Shown here: positions 1-4,878 of the stretch, in pieces
How positions within the stretch are numbered: position 1 is the stretch's first letter
Layout: each line of letters starts with the position of its first letter
Assembly (NCBI GenBank): GCA_004195335.1
Contig: SDWK01000309.1
Span: 1 to 5,472, forward strand
DNA: 5,472 bases
Direction: 5' to 3'
Origin: Shewanella sp.
GTDB lineage: Bacteria; Pseudomonadota; Gammaproteobacteria; Enterobacterales; Shewanellaceae
Notes under the pieces: generated by a model
What the model saw: only the letters and a program-made list of their open reading frames with translations
The model's database searches: none
Told to the model about the DNA's origin: nothing
Position numbers and translations under genes: made by a program

Positions 1-148
1 CAATGATGCTTTCTAGTTTTAAGAACGTGGGGGCAGAGCCAGAGTAACCTTTCTTCTATCGCATTGTAGAGCGTGCTTTTTCTCCAGTAACTAAGTCTAT
101 TTCGGTCAAGACATCTGCAATTGATTAATCGCTAACCTGAAAAAATAA

Positions 149-176
149 TTGTTGAAAATTTTTGTAGTGTTAAAAT
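149..176 (+). promoter_or_regulatory. Candidate sigma-70 promoter P1 for the barrel operon
   Basis: TTGTTG (149-154) and TAAAAT (171-176) are separated by 16 bases, followed by a GCGC discriminator-like stretch. The -10 box matches 5 of 6 consensus positions; the -35 box is weak. The A/T-rich spacer and upstream stretch are consistent with a promoter. It would give a leader of roughly 90 bases before the ATG at 276. Confidence 0.4.
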
Positions 177-200
177 GCGCTCTGCAAGTCCAGTGACTGC

Positions 201-228
201 TTGAAAGGTTGTTGTGTACTTCTAAAAA
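201..228 (+). promoter_or_regulatory. Candidate second promoter P2 for the barrel operon
   Basis: TTGAAA (201-206; 5 of 6 to TTGACA) lies 16 bases upstream of TAAAAA (223-228), followed by a GC-rich TCGCGCCCC discriminator. The TTG at 201 could otherwise be read as a start codon of the longest open frame, but it fits better as a -35 box. A GC-rich discriminator is the kind seen in growth-rate or stringently controlled promoters, so P2 might respond to growth rate; that is inference. Confidence 0.35.
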
Positions 229-275
229 TCGCGCCCCTTATGACCCATTATTCTTCATTATTGATTAGAGTGTTT

Positions 276-1442
276 ATGAAACGGATTTTATTGTTAACCT
301 TGTTTGCTTTTCCCAATCTGGCTGTCGCTGTTGAATCTCTGTTTGAAACCCCTGAGAACATGGAGCCGACTTGGGTCGATAACATTTTGTCAGTTTTTGG
401 TGCCGACGGTGAGTTTGATGAAAGCAAAGCCATTGATATGAGTTACTTACCAACGGCGTATTACACACCGGAGAAGAAGTTTGGTGTCGGTCTGTTGATG
501 GTGGGCTTATATAAAACCGAAGGTGCATCGAGTGAAGAGCAACCGTCGTCGTTAGTGTTGAACTCATTTGTATCGATGAACAACTCTTATGGTGTTGAAG
601 TTGAAAATATGACCTTTTTCAACGGCGGAAAGCAGCGATTATTACTGGGGTTAGAGTTACATAATGAAGCTGCGGTTTATTATGGCCAAGGCATAGAACA
701 AGGCAATGTAGACAGTAATCATCATGAGTTTGAAGAGCAGTTATACAGTTTCAACCCACGTTGGATGACTGAAGTTGCGGATAATTATTTTCTAGGCATA
801 GGTGCCGATTTTACTTACGCCAGTGCAACCAAATTAGAGTTGGTGGAAACGGGATTACCTGTGGATTCAGGTGATCTTTTACCAAACAACTTTAGCTCGG
901 GCGTCGTCGTGACCAGTATCTATGATTCGCGAGACTATCGATTAAATGCCACCAAGGGGTGGTTATTTCAAATCGATGCGGGTCTTTATCAAAACAGCGA
1001 GTACGCTACGTTTTCCACTTATAATGTTGAGTTAGCCAACTACATCGACTTGAGCTCAACATCAATGCTGAGCTCTGCGCCAGGACTCATCGCATGGCAA
1101 GTGCAGGGGCATTTTACCGATGGTGATGTGCCTTGGAATTTATTACCCGATCTGGGTGGTTCTAATGCGATGCGCGGATTTATCAAAGGGCGTTATCGTG
1201 ATGAGCAGATGATGATGGGACAAGTTGAGTATCGTTTACCCATATTCCAACGTTATGGGATGGTCTTTTGGGGCGCGGTAGGTAGCGTAGCACCAAACGT
1301 GAGTGACTTGACCGAGGAGCTATTAACCTCTTATGGCACCGGTTTCCGTTTTAAATTAAAAGACAATATCAATTTACGTCTTGATGTGGGCGTGGGTGAG
1401 AACGAAACTAACTTTTACCTTAATGTGAATGAAGTCTTTTGA
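276..1442 (+). CDS. BamA/TamA-type outer-membrane beta-barrel protein without POTRA domains
   Basis: A 388-residue exported protein. The start at 276 is preferred over in-frame starts at 201 and 240 because AGAG (267-270) is well spaced and the product then begins with a clean Sec signal peptide (MKRILLLTLFAF..., probable cut after AVA at residue 18). The C-terminal half carries features of the bacterial surface antigen (D15/Omp85) barrel: YDSRD at 216-220 followed by a KGW turn, LGGS at 293-296, then MRGF at 299-302, which corresponds to the conserved VRGY/RGF motif of loop 6, then RYRD and EYRLP. The last residue is Phe (NEVF), as in the beta-signal recognised by the BAM complex. Family members with POTRA domains assemble or export proteins; here about 190 residues precede the D15 motif and look like barrel strands rather than POTRA repeats, so BAM-like insertase activity is not supported. 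It may be a pore or lipid/solute transporter. Probably co-transcribed with the exported DUF3108-like gene downstream. Confidence 0.85.
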   Translation: MKRILLLTLFAFPNLAVAVESLFETPENMEPTWVDNILSVFGADGEFDESKAIDMSYLPTAYYTPEKKFGVGLLMVGLYKTEGASSEEQPSSLVLNSFVSMNNSYGVEVENMTFFNGGKQRLLLGLELHNEAAVYYGQGIEQGNVDSNHHEFEEQLYSFNPRWMTEVADNYFLGIGADFTYASATKLELVETGLPVDSGDLLPNNFSSGVVVTSIYDSRDYRLNATKGWLFQIDAGLYQNSEYATFSTYNVELANYIDLSSTSMLSSAPGLIAWQVQGHFTDGDVPWNLLPDLGGSNAMRGFIKGRYRDEQMMMGQVEYRLPIFQRYGMVFWGAVGSVAPNVSDLTEELLTSYGTGFRFKLKDNINLRLDVGVGENETNFYLNVNEVF

Positions 1443-1454
1443 GCTTAGTTACGG

Positions 1455-1490
1455 CTAGCATGGAAATGATGACTAGTATGGAAACTATTA
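1455..1490 (+). repeat. Imperfect 18-base tandem repeat between the two operon genes
   Basis: CTAGCATGGAAA (1455-1466) and CTAGTATGGAAA (1473-1484) are 18 bases apart and differ at one position. The repeat fills most of the 61-base gap between the barrel and DUF3108-like genes. No terminator is seen in this gap, which supports co-transcription. The repeat may be a slippage duplication; no function is evident. Confidence 0.5.
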
Positions 1491-1503
1491 AGAGCGTATT
1501 GAG

Positions 1504-2355
1504 ATGATGAGTGCTCCTGTGCTAATCACGACTCGCTTATCAGCCCATAGGTCTAGCGGTAGGTTAGAGCGAGTGTCAATGTTAGCGCTAGTACTAACTC
1601 TAGTATTAGCACTTCTGTTATTAACCAATAATGCCTTCGCAAGCAATATAAAGGCACATCTACAAGCGCCATCTCTAGAGCCAGTGCAAGAACAGTGCAG
1701 CCGCAGTTCAAATTACGATATTTACCTCAGTGGTATACATACCGGAACAATGAACCGAACGGAGACTTGGGTTGGGAAAGCGGCGGTCGTTACGTCAAAA
1801 AGTGAAGCCAGTATTTTAGGCATCGGAACTCAGTATCAGCAACGGGCTGAGTTATCTTGGTCGAGTACCACGAATGAGTGGATAACCGATAAATTTCATC
1901 AAAAAGTGACCGGATTTCGGGCTAGAGACATGCAGGTTTCTTTTGGCAATAACGGTCGTGAGTCTCGGGTTGATCTTGATGGCGACATAACAAGCTATAC
2001 CTCAGCCGATATGCCTCTGCGAGATGTGGACACCTTGGCAATTCAAATGCGTCAATACTTGCTTCAAGGCCGCCAACAATTTGCCTTAATCAGACAAGCT
2101 TCTGATGCTATAGAGCCTTATCAATTCTATGTTCAAGATAAGCAGACAAGCAACATAGCACCTTGGGGCGAGTTAACCTTGATTCCGGTTAAGCAAACAG
2201 GTGCTGAAGAGGTGACATATTATTTTGCTCCCTCAATGGATTATCAATTAATTAAAGCCCGCTATCACGGCATCATACTTCAAGGGCTTATCGAGCTGAA
2301 TCACTACCGATCATCTTGCGAGTCAATCTCGGAGCGGAAAATAAGTGGGGTTTGA
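1504..2355 (+). CDS. Exported DUF3108-like protein of unknown function
   Basis: A 283-residue protein with a long, basic N-region (several Arg between residues 11 and 23), a strongly hydrophobic segment (26-40) and a probable signal-peptidase site after AFA at 44-46, so it is probably periplasmic. The start at 1504 has AAGAG 9 bases upstream; ATG at 1507 is next to it, and ATG at 1579, just before the hydrophobic core, is a plausible alternative that would give a shorter signal lacking positive charge. The mature part opens with YDIYLSGIHTG, runs through predicted beta-rich sequence, and has a late WGELTLIPV ... YYFAPSMDYQLIKARY stretch; this order resembles the DUF3108 family, whose function is not established. 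Two cysteines, 65 and 272, near the ends of the mature chain could form a disulfide. It follows the barrel gene by 61 bases without a terminator, so a periplasmic partner or shared regulation is possible. The family call is by pattern recognition only. Confidence 0.72.
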   Translation: MMSAPVLITTRLSAHRSSGRLERVSMLALVLTLVLALLLLTNNAFASNIKAHLQAPSLEPVQEQCSRSSNYDIYLSGIHTGTMNRTETWVGKAAVVTSKSEASILGIGTQYQQRAELSWSSTTNEWITDKFHQKVTGFRARDMQVSFGNNGRESRVDLDGDITSYTSADMPLRDVDTLAIQMRQYLLQGRQQFALIRQASDAIEPYQFYVQDKQTSNIAPWGELTLIPVKQTGAEEVTYYFAPSMDYQLIKARYHGIILQGLIELNHYRSSCESISERKISGV

Positions 2356-2390
2356 GTCAGGTTGTTGAAATGACTGCAAATGAACCTTCG

Positions 2391-2430
2391 GGCTCTAGAT
2401 ACAACAATAACAAAAGGGGCTAGAGCCTTT
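2391..2430 (+). terminator. Candidate intrinsic terminator of the barrel/DUF3108 operon
   Basis: GGCTCTAG (2391-2398) and CTAGAGCC (2420-2427) form a perfect 8-bp stem with a 21-base loop, followed by TTTT beginning at 2428. The loop is longer than usual and the T-run short, so efficiency is uncertain. It begins 36 bases after the stop at 2355. The stem is enclosed by the direct repeat ATGAACCTT at 2380-2388 and 2440-2448. Confidence 0.5.
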
Positions 2431-2458
2431 TAGCGAACGATGAACCTTGAGTACGGGC

Positions 2459-2483
2459 CAGCCATAATAATTAACTATGGCTG
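2459..2483. terminator. Hairpin between convergent genes, possible bidirectional terminator
   Basis: CAGCCATA (2459-2466) and TATGGCTG (2476-2483) form a perfect 8-bp stem with a 9-base A/T-rich loop. It lies 11 bases beyond the stop of the minus-strand small gene and downstream of the plus-strand operon, the usual place for a shared terminator. On the plus strand it is followed by TTTATCGTGTTTTA; on the minus strand there is no T-run, so its action on the small gene would be weak or Rho-assisted. Confidence 0.45.
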
Positions 2484-2494
2484 TTTATCGTGTT

Positions 2495-2767
2495 TTACTC
2501 TTCGGTAAATGCCGCTTGAACCTTTTCTAGTTCCTGCTCATCTTTAATCTTAAGTTCTTGTTGCCCTTTAAGCGTCGCTTCTTGGAGAAGGGCGGCTTGT
2601 CTTTCTTTAAGGCTGTGTTTCTCTGATTTAGTCAGAAACTTAAAAGCTTTCTTATTGGCAAGTGCGTAAGCAACGACATCTTCGCCCTTTACCCTGCGCT
2701 CATCCACTCGTTGTGAAAAACGTTCGTTATCTCGGGCTTTGCGCTCTTCGGCATTTAACTTGCTCAT
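2495..2767 (-). CDS. Small charged hypothetical protein (90 aa)
   Basis: I do not recognise a characterised family. The product is 90 residues, has no signal peptide or membrane segment, and is very rich in Glu, Lys, Arg and Gln, with a short less polar centre (VVAYALANKKAFKFL, about residues 31-45). The flanking parts look helical, possibly coiled-coil, so a cytoplasmic helical protein is likely. The start at 2767 (MSKLNAEE) is chosen because GAGG lies 9 bases upstream on the minus strand; the longer reading from an ATG at 2782 has no Shine-Dalgarno sequence and that ATG overlaps the GAGG itself. It stands alone, convergent with the DUF3108-like gene and about 195 bases downstream of the tetR stop. 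Good ribosome site, promoter-like sequence upstream and a hairpin downstream support a real gene. Confidence 0.7.
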   Translation of the reverse strand: MSKLNAEERKARDNERFSQRVDERRVKGEDVVAYALANKKAFKFLTKSEKHSLKERQAALLQEATLKGQQELKIKDEQELEKVQAAFTEE

Positions 2768-2791
2768 ATCTTGTATCCTCATTAGTTAATC

Positions 2792-2819
2792 ACGATAGGG
2801 TTTCACTACGCTCAGTCAA
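2792..2819 (-). promoter_or_regulatory. Candidate proximal promoter of the small gene
   Basis: On the minus strand TTGACT (2819-2814; 5 of 6) and TATCGT (2797-2792; 4 of 6) are separated by 16 bases. It would start transcription about 20 bases upstream of the ATG at 2767, leaving just enough leader for the GAGG ribosome site. Confidence 0.35.
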
Positions 2820-2860
2820 ACAAATGAGATCTGTTGCACATTCATAAAGCTGGTCGGAGA

Positions 2861-2877
2861 ATTTTAGCATAATATGC
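2861..2877 (-). promoter_or_regulatory. Candidate extended -10 promoter with palindrome upstream of the small gene
   Basis: On the minus strand TGCTAAAAT (2869-2861) is an extended -10 box (TGnTAAAAT); the -35 region is poor. The perfect 11-base palindrome GCATAATATGC (2867-2877) abuts and overlaps it by three bases, so a regulator could bind there. It would give a leader of about 85 bases. Confidence 0.35.
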
Positions 2878-2963
2878 GTTGCAAGCCCCATGGTATCTAC
2901 CTTTAGTCTGGTTTTAGGCCGTTAGAGAATAAGCGGGTCAGAGTAAACTTTTTATTGCTCTCT

Positions 2964-3542
2964 TTAATCTTCGATAGCCGCTCTTAGATTGGCTTGAGTT
3001 AAGCGCTGTAATGAGACTGCTTTTTCTTCTACTGAAGAGGCTAAGAGGTTATTGAAAAGCTGGGTGATGAAATCCAGATATACGGCTGCCAGGGTGCTGG
3101 CCAAGCTGGGTAAGGGGATAATGAAATCATCGGTATCAAATGCCGAAGTCAGTCGTTGTTCGATGAGTGTTGCTAGATTGCACTTCAATTGACGATGAGC
3201 TTGTGGAGCATCATTACCTAGCTTATAAGACATAGAACGACGGAAACTACTCTGCACGCTAATTCTGCTTAGCATGGTGATAACTGATGGGCGAGGGGTC
3301 AAGCTTAACCAATCCTCTCGAGCGGTTAAATCCTGAAAAAGTGATTCGAAGAGTGAATCGTGCATTGCCAGAAAAACATCTAGCTTACGTTCATAGTGAC
3401 GGTAGAAGGTGGTTTTCCCAACATCAGCTTTTTCAATCAACTCAGCCACAGTTATATCGCAATAGTCTTTATCTTTTAGCAACTCAGTTAAGGCCTGCTG
3501 TATGCGACTGCGACTGCGGTTGATTTTGGTGGGCTCGGACAT
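2964..3542 (-). CDS. TetR/AcrR-family transcriptional regulator
   Basis: A 192-residue protein of normal TetR size. The N-terminal DNA-binding domain spans about residues 8-55; the helix-turn-helix is at 31-50, with TVAELIEKADVGKTTFYRHY containing the hallmark turn (ADVGKTTFYRHY) and the following K near 53 typical of the family. The C-terminal 130 residues, which in this family bind a ligand and form the dimer, do not match a ligand class I can name. The ATG at 3542 is the only suitable start, but its Shine-Dalgarno sequence is poor (GAGCCCACCT directly before ATG), implying low translation, common for repressors. It is divergent from the Tat-exported DJ-1-family gene; a promoter for it overlaps a perfect palindrome in the gap, so autorepression plus control of the neighbour is the simplest model. 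The effector is unknown; it could be the substrate of the neighbouring enzyme. Confidence 0.9.
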   Translation of the reverse strand: MSEPTKINRSRSRIQQALTELLKDKDYCDITVAELIEKADVGKTTFYRHYERKLDVFLAMHDSLFESLFQDLTAREDWLSLTPRPSVITMLSRISVQSSFRRSMSYKLGNDAPQAHRQLKCNLATLIEQRLTSAFDTDDFIIPLPSLASTLAAVYLDFITQLFNNLLASSVEEKAVSLQRLTQANLRAAIED

Positions 3543-3573
3543 AGGTGGGCTCAGATATCGATGACATTACAAC

Positions 3574-3589
3574 AGAACTTGGAAGTTCT
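3574..3589. promoter_or_regulatory. Candidate TetR operator (perfect palindrome)
   Basis: AGAACTTGGAAGTTCT has two perfect 7-base arms around a GG centre. It starts one base downstream of the -10 box of the tetR promoter (3591-3596), so it covers the expected transcription start; a bound repressor would block tetR transcription. Size and position match typical TetR operators. Assignment to this regulator is inferred from location. Confidence 0.6.
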
Positions 3590-3590
3590 C

Positions 3591-3618
3591 AGTATAGGGT
3601 TTCTCACTGCTTAGGCAA
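3591..3618 (-). promoter_or_regulatory. Promoter of the tetR gene
   Basis: On the minus strand TTGCCT (3618-3613; 4 of 6) and TATACT (3596-3591; 5 of 6) are separated by 16 bases. Predicted start near 3584, within the palindrome, giving a leader of about 40 bases before the ATG at 3542. Confidence 0.55.
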
Positions 3619-3644
3619 CCTATGAGGGGAGTAAAGCCAGCCAT

Positions 3645-3698
3645 ATGGAACCTTTGGGGTAAATCGTTCCATCTGGTACTTATCTGTAATCTTGTTCC
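3645..3698. promoter_or_regulatory. GGAAC/GTTCC inverted pair and extra half-site upstream of the DJ-1-family gene
   Basis: ATGGAAC (3645-3651) and GTTCCAT (3666-3672) form an inverted repeat with 7-base arms and a 14-base spacer; another GTTCC lies at 3694-3698. A -10-like TGTAAT (3685-3690; 5 of 6) sits between them without a good -35 box, so the promoter of the enzyme gene probably lies here and may need activation or overlap with these sites. The half-site GGAAC/GTTCC shares GAAC/GTTC with the palindrome at 3574-3589, so the same regulator may bind both; this is inference. Confidence 0.4.
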
Positions 3699-3725
3699 TG
3701 TTGAATGACAGCGGGAGTCGCCAAT

Positions 3726-3794
3726 ATGAGTGCATCAACAACCAGTATTGGAATACTCCATGAACTCATCAATGAATCGTCGCAGTTTTGTTAA
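3726..3794 (+). CDS. Possible 22-codon leader ORF overlapping the DJ-1-family start
   Basis: An ATG at 3726 has the best ribosome site in this area, GGGAG at 3713-3717 with 8-base spacing. It opens a 22-codon frame (MSASTTSIGILHELINESSQ..., TAA at 3792-3794) that overlaps the first 35 bases of the downstream gene in another frame. It could be a regulatory upstream ORF, a trace of a frameshifted older N-terminus, or chance. The peptide has no recognisable motif. Confidence 0.3.
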   Translation: MSASTTSIGILHELINESSQFC

Positions 3795-4560
3795 AACCAG
3801 CTTGATAGCGGCTTCCTGCACCAGCCTTTTAGGATCAAGTGTAATGGCACAATCAAAAGAGCAAATCTCTCCTAGCGTCGCTAGTTTAGATCCTGAAAAG
3901 CTGAATGTCGGTATTTTTATTTTCCCCGGTATGACCATGTTAGATGCATATGGGCCATTGCAGGTGTTGGCCCTTAGTCAGTTGTTCAACACCTTTACCT
4001 TTGCAAAATACGCAGAGCCTTTACCCTGTGATGCCAATGTTGCTCTGTTGCCTAACTACGGTTTCTCTGACTGTCCACGGATCGATGTGTTAATCGTTCC
4101 GGGTGGTGGGAATCCGATTGGGCAGATTCAAGATGAGCAAGTCATCAGTTTTCTGCGCGCCGCAGGAGAGCAGGCTAAGTACGTGACCTCTGTTTGCACT
4201 GGCGCCCTTATCCTAGCTGAAACTGGCTTGTTAGACGGCTACAAATCAACGGTGCACTGGGCTTATGCTGAGTCCCTCAAGCGTTATAAGAGTGTCAGTT
4301 ACGTCAATCAGCGTATCGTTAAAGACCGAAATCGGATCAGTGGCGGAGGGATCACCGCAGGTTTGGATTTTGCTTTAACTTTGATAGCTGAAATCGCGGG
4401 AGAGCAGCACGCCAAGACCATGGAGTTGCTGCTAGAATATGATCCTCAGCCCCCCTTTAAGACAGGTAATCACAATTTAGTGGGGGATAAATTGAAGCAA
4501 CAGGTTCAAGGGATGGTCCATCATATTGCGAAAGAGCTGTTCTTACCCTTACCTGAGTAA
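3760..4560 (+). CDS. Tat-exported DJ-1/PfpI-family protein, isonitrile hydratase-like
   Basis: A 266-residue protein. Residues 6-12, NRRSFVK, form a twin-arginine motif followed by a hydrophobic stretch and a probable cut after VMA (28-30), so the folded protein should be exported to the periplasm by Tat. The mature part is a DJ-1/PfpI (class I glutamine amidotransferase-like) domain: FPGMTMLDAYGP with Asp62, VPGGG, then the nucleophile elbow SVCTGAL with Cys146-Thr147, then GLLDGYKSTVHW, SGGGITAGLDFAL and a YDPQPPF segment. The Asp in LDxxGP, the Cys-Thr pair and YDPQPPF are the pattern of isonitrile hydratase, which hydrates isonitriles to N-substituted formamides; actual substrate here is inferred. 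The start at 3760 has a weak GGA 7 bases upstream; GTG 3730 and ATG 3772 are in-frame alternatives, and all keep the Tat motif. Divergent from a TetR regulator with operator-like palindromes between them, suggesting induction by a small molecule. A Tat signal is unusual, since characterised isonitrile hydratases are cytoplasmic. Confidence 0.87.
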   Translation: MNSSMNRRSFVKTSLIAASCTSLLGSSVMAQSKEQISPSVASLDPEKLNVGIFIFPGMTMLDAYGPLQVLALSQLFNTFTFAKYAEPLPCDANVALLPNYGFSDCPRIDVLIVPGGGNPIGQIQDEQVISFLRAAGEQAKYVTSVCTGALILAETGLLDGYKSTVHWAYAESLKRYKSVSYVNQRIVKDRNRISGGGITAGLDFALTLIAEIAGEQHAKTMELLLEYDPQPPFKTGNHNLVGDKLKQQVQGMVHHIAKELFLPLPE

Positions 4561-4590
4561 ATAAACAACTAGTTTGGGTAATGAGTAATC

Positions 4591-4620
4591 GGGTCAGAAC
4601 AATATTCACCTGCCCCTTTT
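4591..4620 (+). terminator. Candidate terminator of the DJ-1-family gene
   Basis: GGGTCAG (4591-4597) can pair with CTGCCC (4610-4615) with one bulged T, giving six base pairs around a 12-base loop, followed by CTTTT. It begins 30 bases after the stop at 4560. The same sequence contains the 9-mer CGGGTCAGA also found at 2934-2942, so it may double as part of a repeat element. Confidence 0.42.
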
Positions 4621-4648
4621 GTCGTTAATAGCCGCAATTACAATTTGT

Positions 4649-4675
4649 AAAAAAAATCAGCATATTTGGCCTGAT
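4649..4675 (-). terminator. Candidate terminator of the minus-strand exported protein gene
   Basis: On the minus strand ATCAG (4675-4671) and CTGAT (4660-4656) form a 5-bp stem with a 10-base loop, followed by seven T residues (4655-4649). The T-run is strong but the stem is short, and it lies about 190 bases past the stop codon, so the assignment is tentative. Confidence 0.35.
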
Positions 4676-4878
4676 GCGACTCACTTCGAACTAGTGTTGA
4701 TGACAATCATCTGCTGGCGATAGACTTGCACCTTGATGGCCGTATTATAGCTAGAGACTTGCTGTCGAATATTGAGCCTACCCGGCTTAATCCCCCATCC
4801 ACAAAGCGAGTGCTGAGTTGGCCTTATCCATTTATTAATCGATGTTATAAGTTTTTTGACAAGTGTCTCAGCGAGTGA
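4675..4878 (+). pseudogene. Possible remnant coding fragment without a start codon
   Basis: An open frame of 67 codons follows a TGA at 4672-4674 and ends with TGA at 4876-4878. It has no ATG or good ribosome site. Its translation reads like protein (DDNHLLAIDLHLDGRIIARD at about 4699-4758, later LSWPYPFINRCYKFFDKC), and the neighbouring frame just upstream also reads plausibly (HIWPDATHFELV at 4661-4696), so a single frameshift near 4697 would join the two. I recognise no family. It overlaps the last 11 bases of the minus-strand gene. It may be decayed gene debris or a chance open frame. Confidence 0.25.

Larger units (their letters stand above)
1..275. other. Non-coding leader upstream of the barrel gene
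   Basis: No convincing gene is visible here. A 14-codon open stretch ends in TAA at 45-47 and could be the last codons of a gene that begins outside the window, but nothing supports it further. A weak 4-bp stem (GCAT/GTGC) followed by five T residues at about 61-82 could be a terminator for such a gene. The A/T-rich part from about 130 to 230 carries the two promoter candidates listed separately. Confidence 0.4.
4561..4867. other. Gap between convergent genes with hairpins and a possible gene remnant
   Basis: This 307-base stretch separates the DJ-1-family gene from the convergent exported protein gene. It holds a plus-strand terminator-like hairpin near 4591-4620, a minus-strand one at 4649-4675, and an open frame lacking a start from 4675 to 4878. 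No intact gene, RNA gene or insertion sequence is visible. A short palindrome GACAAGTGTC (4858-4867), preceded by six T residues, abuts the stop codon of the minus-strand gene; it has too small a loop for a terminator. Confidence 0.5.

Noticed and set aside
177..260. tRNA or small RNA after the promoter with GCGC discriminator
   Set aside because: No cloverleaf, TTCGA-type arm or terminator could be found before the barrel gene.
201..275. Longer N-terminus of the barrel protein starting at TTG 201
   Set aside because: It would put 25 residues before a clean signal peptide, and the TTG sits in a -35-like box; the ATG at 276 has its own ribosome site.
274..567. Minus-strand open frames opposite the start of the barrel gene
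   Set aside because: They overlap the signal peptide and early strands of a well-supported gene and have no ribosome site or recognisable content.
2662..2847. Plus-strand open frame of 61 codons opposite the small gene
   Set aside because: It is antisense to the better-supported minus-strand gene, lacks a good ribosome site and its translation is not protein-like.
3287..3523. Plus-strand open frame of 78 codons opposite tetR
   Set aside because: It lies wholly within the clear TetR coding region on the other strand and shows no motif.
4858..4867. GACAAGTGTC palindrome as terminator or operator
   Set aside because: The loop is only two bases and the T-run is on the wrong side for the minus-strand gene; no regulator is linked to it.
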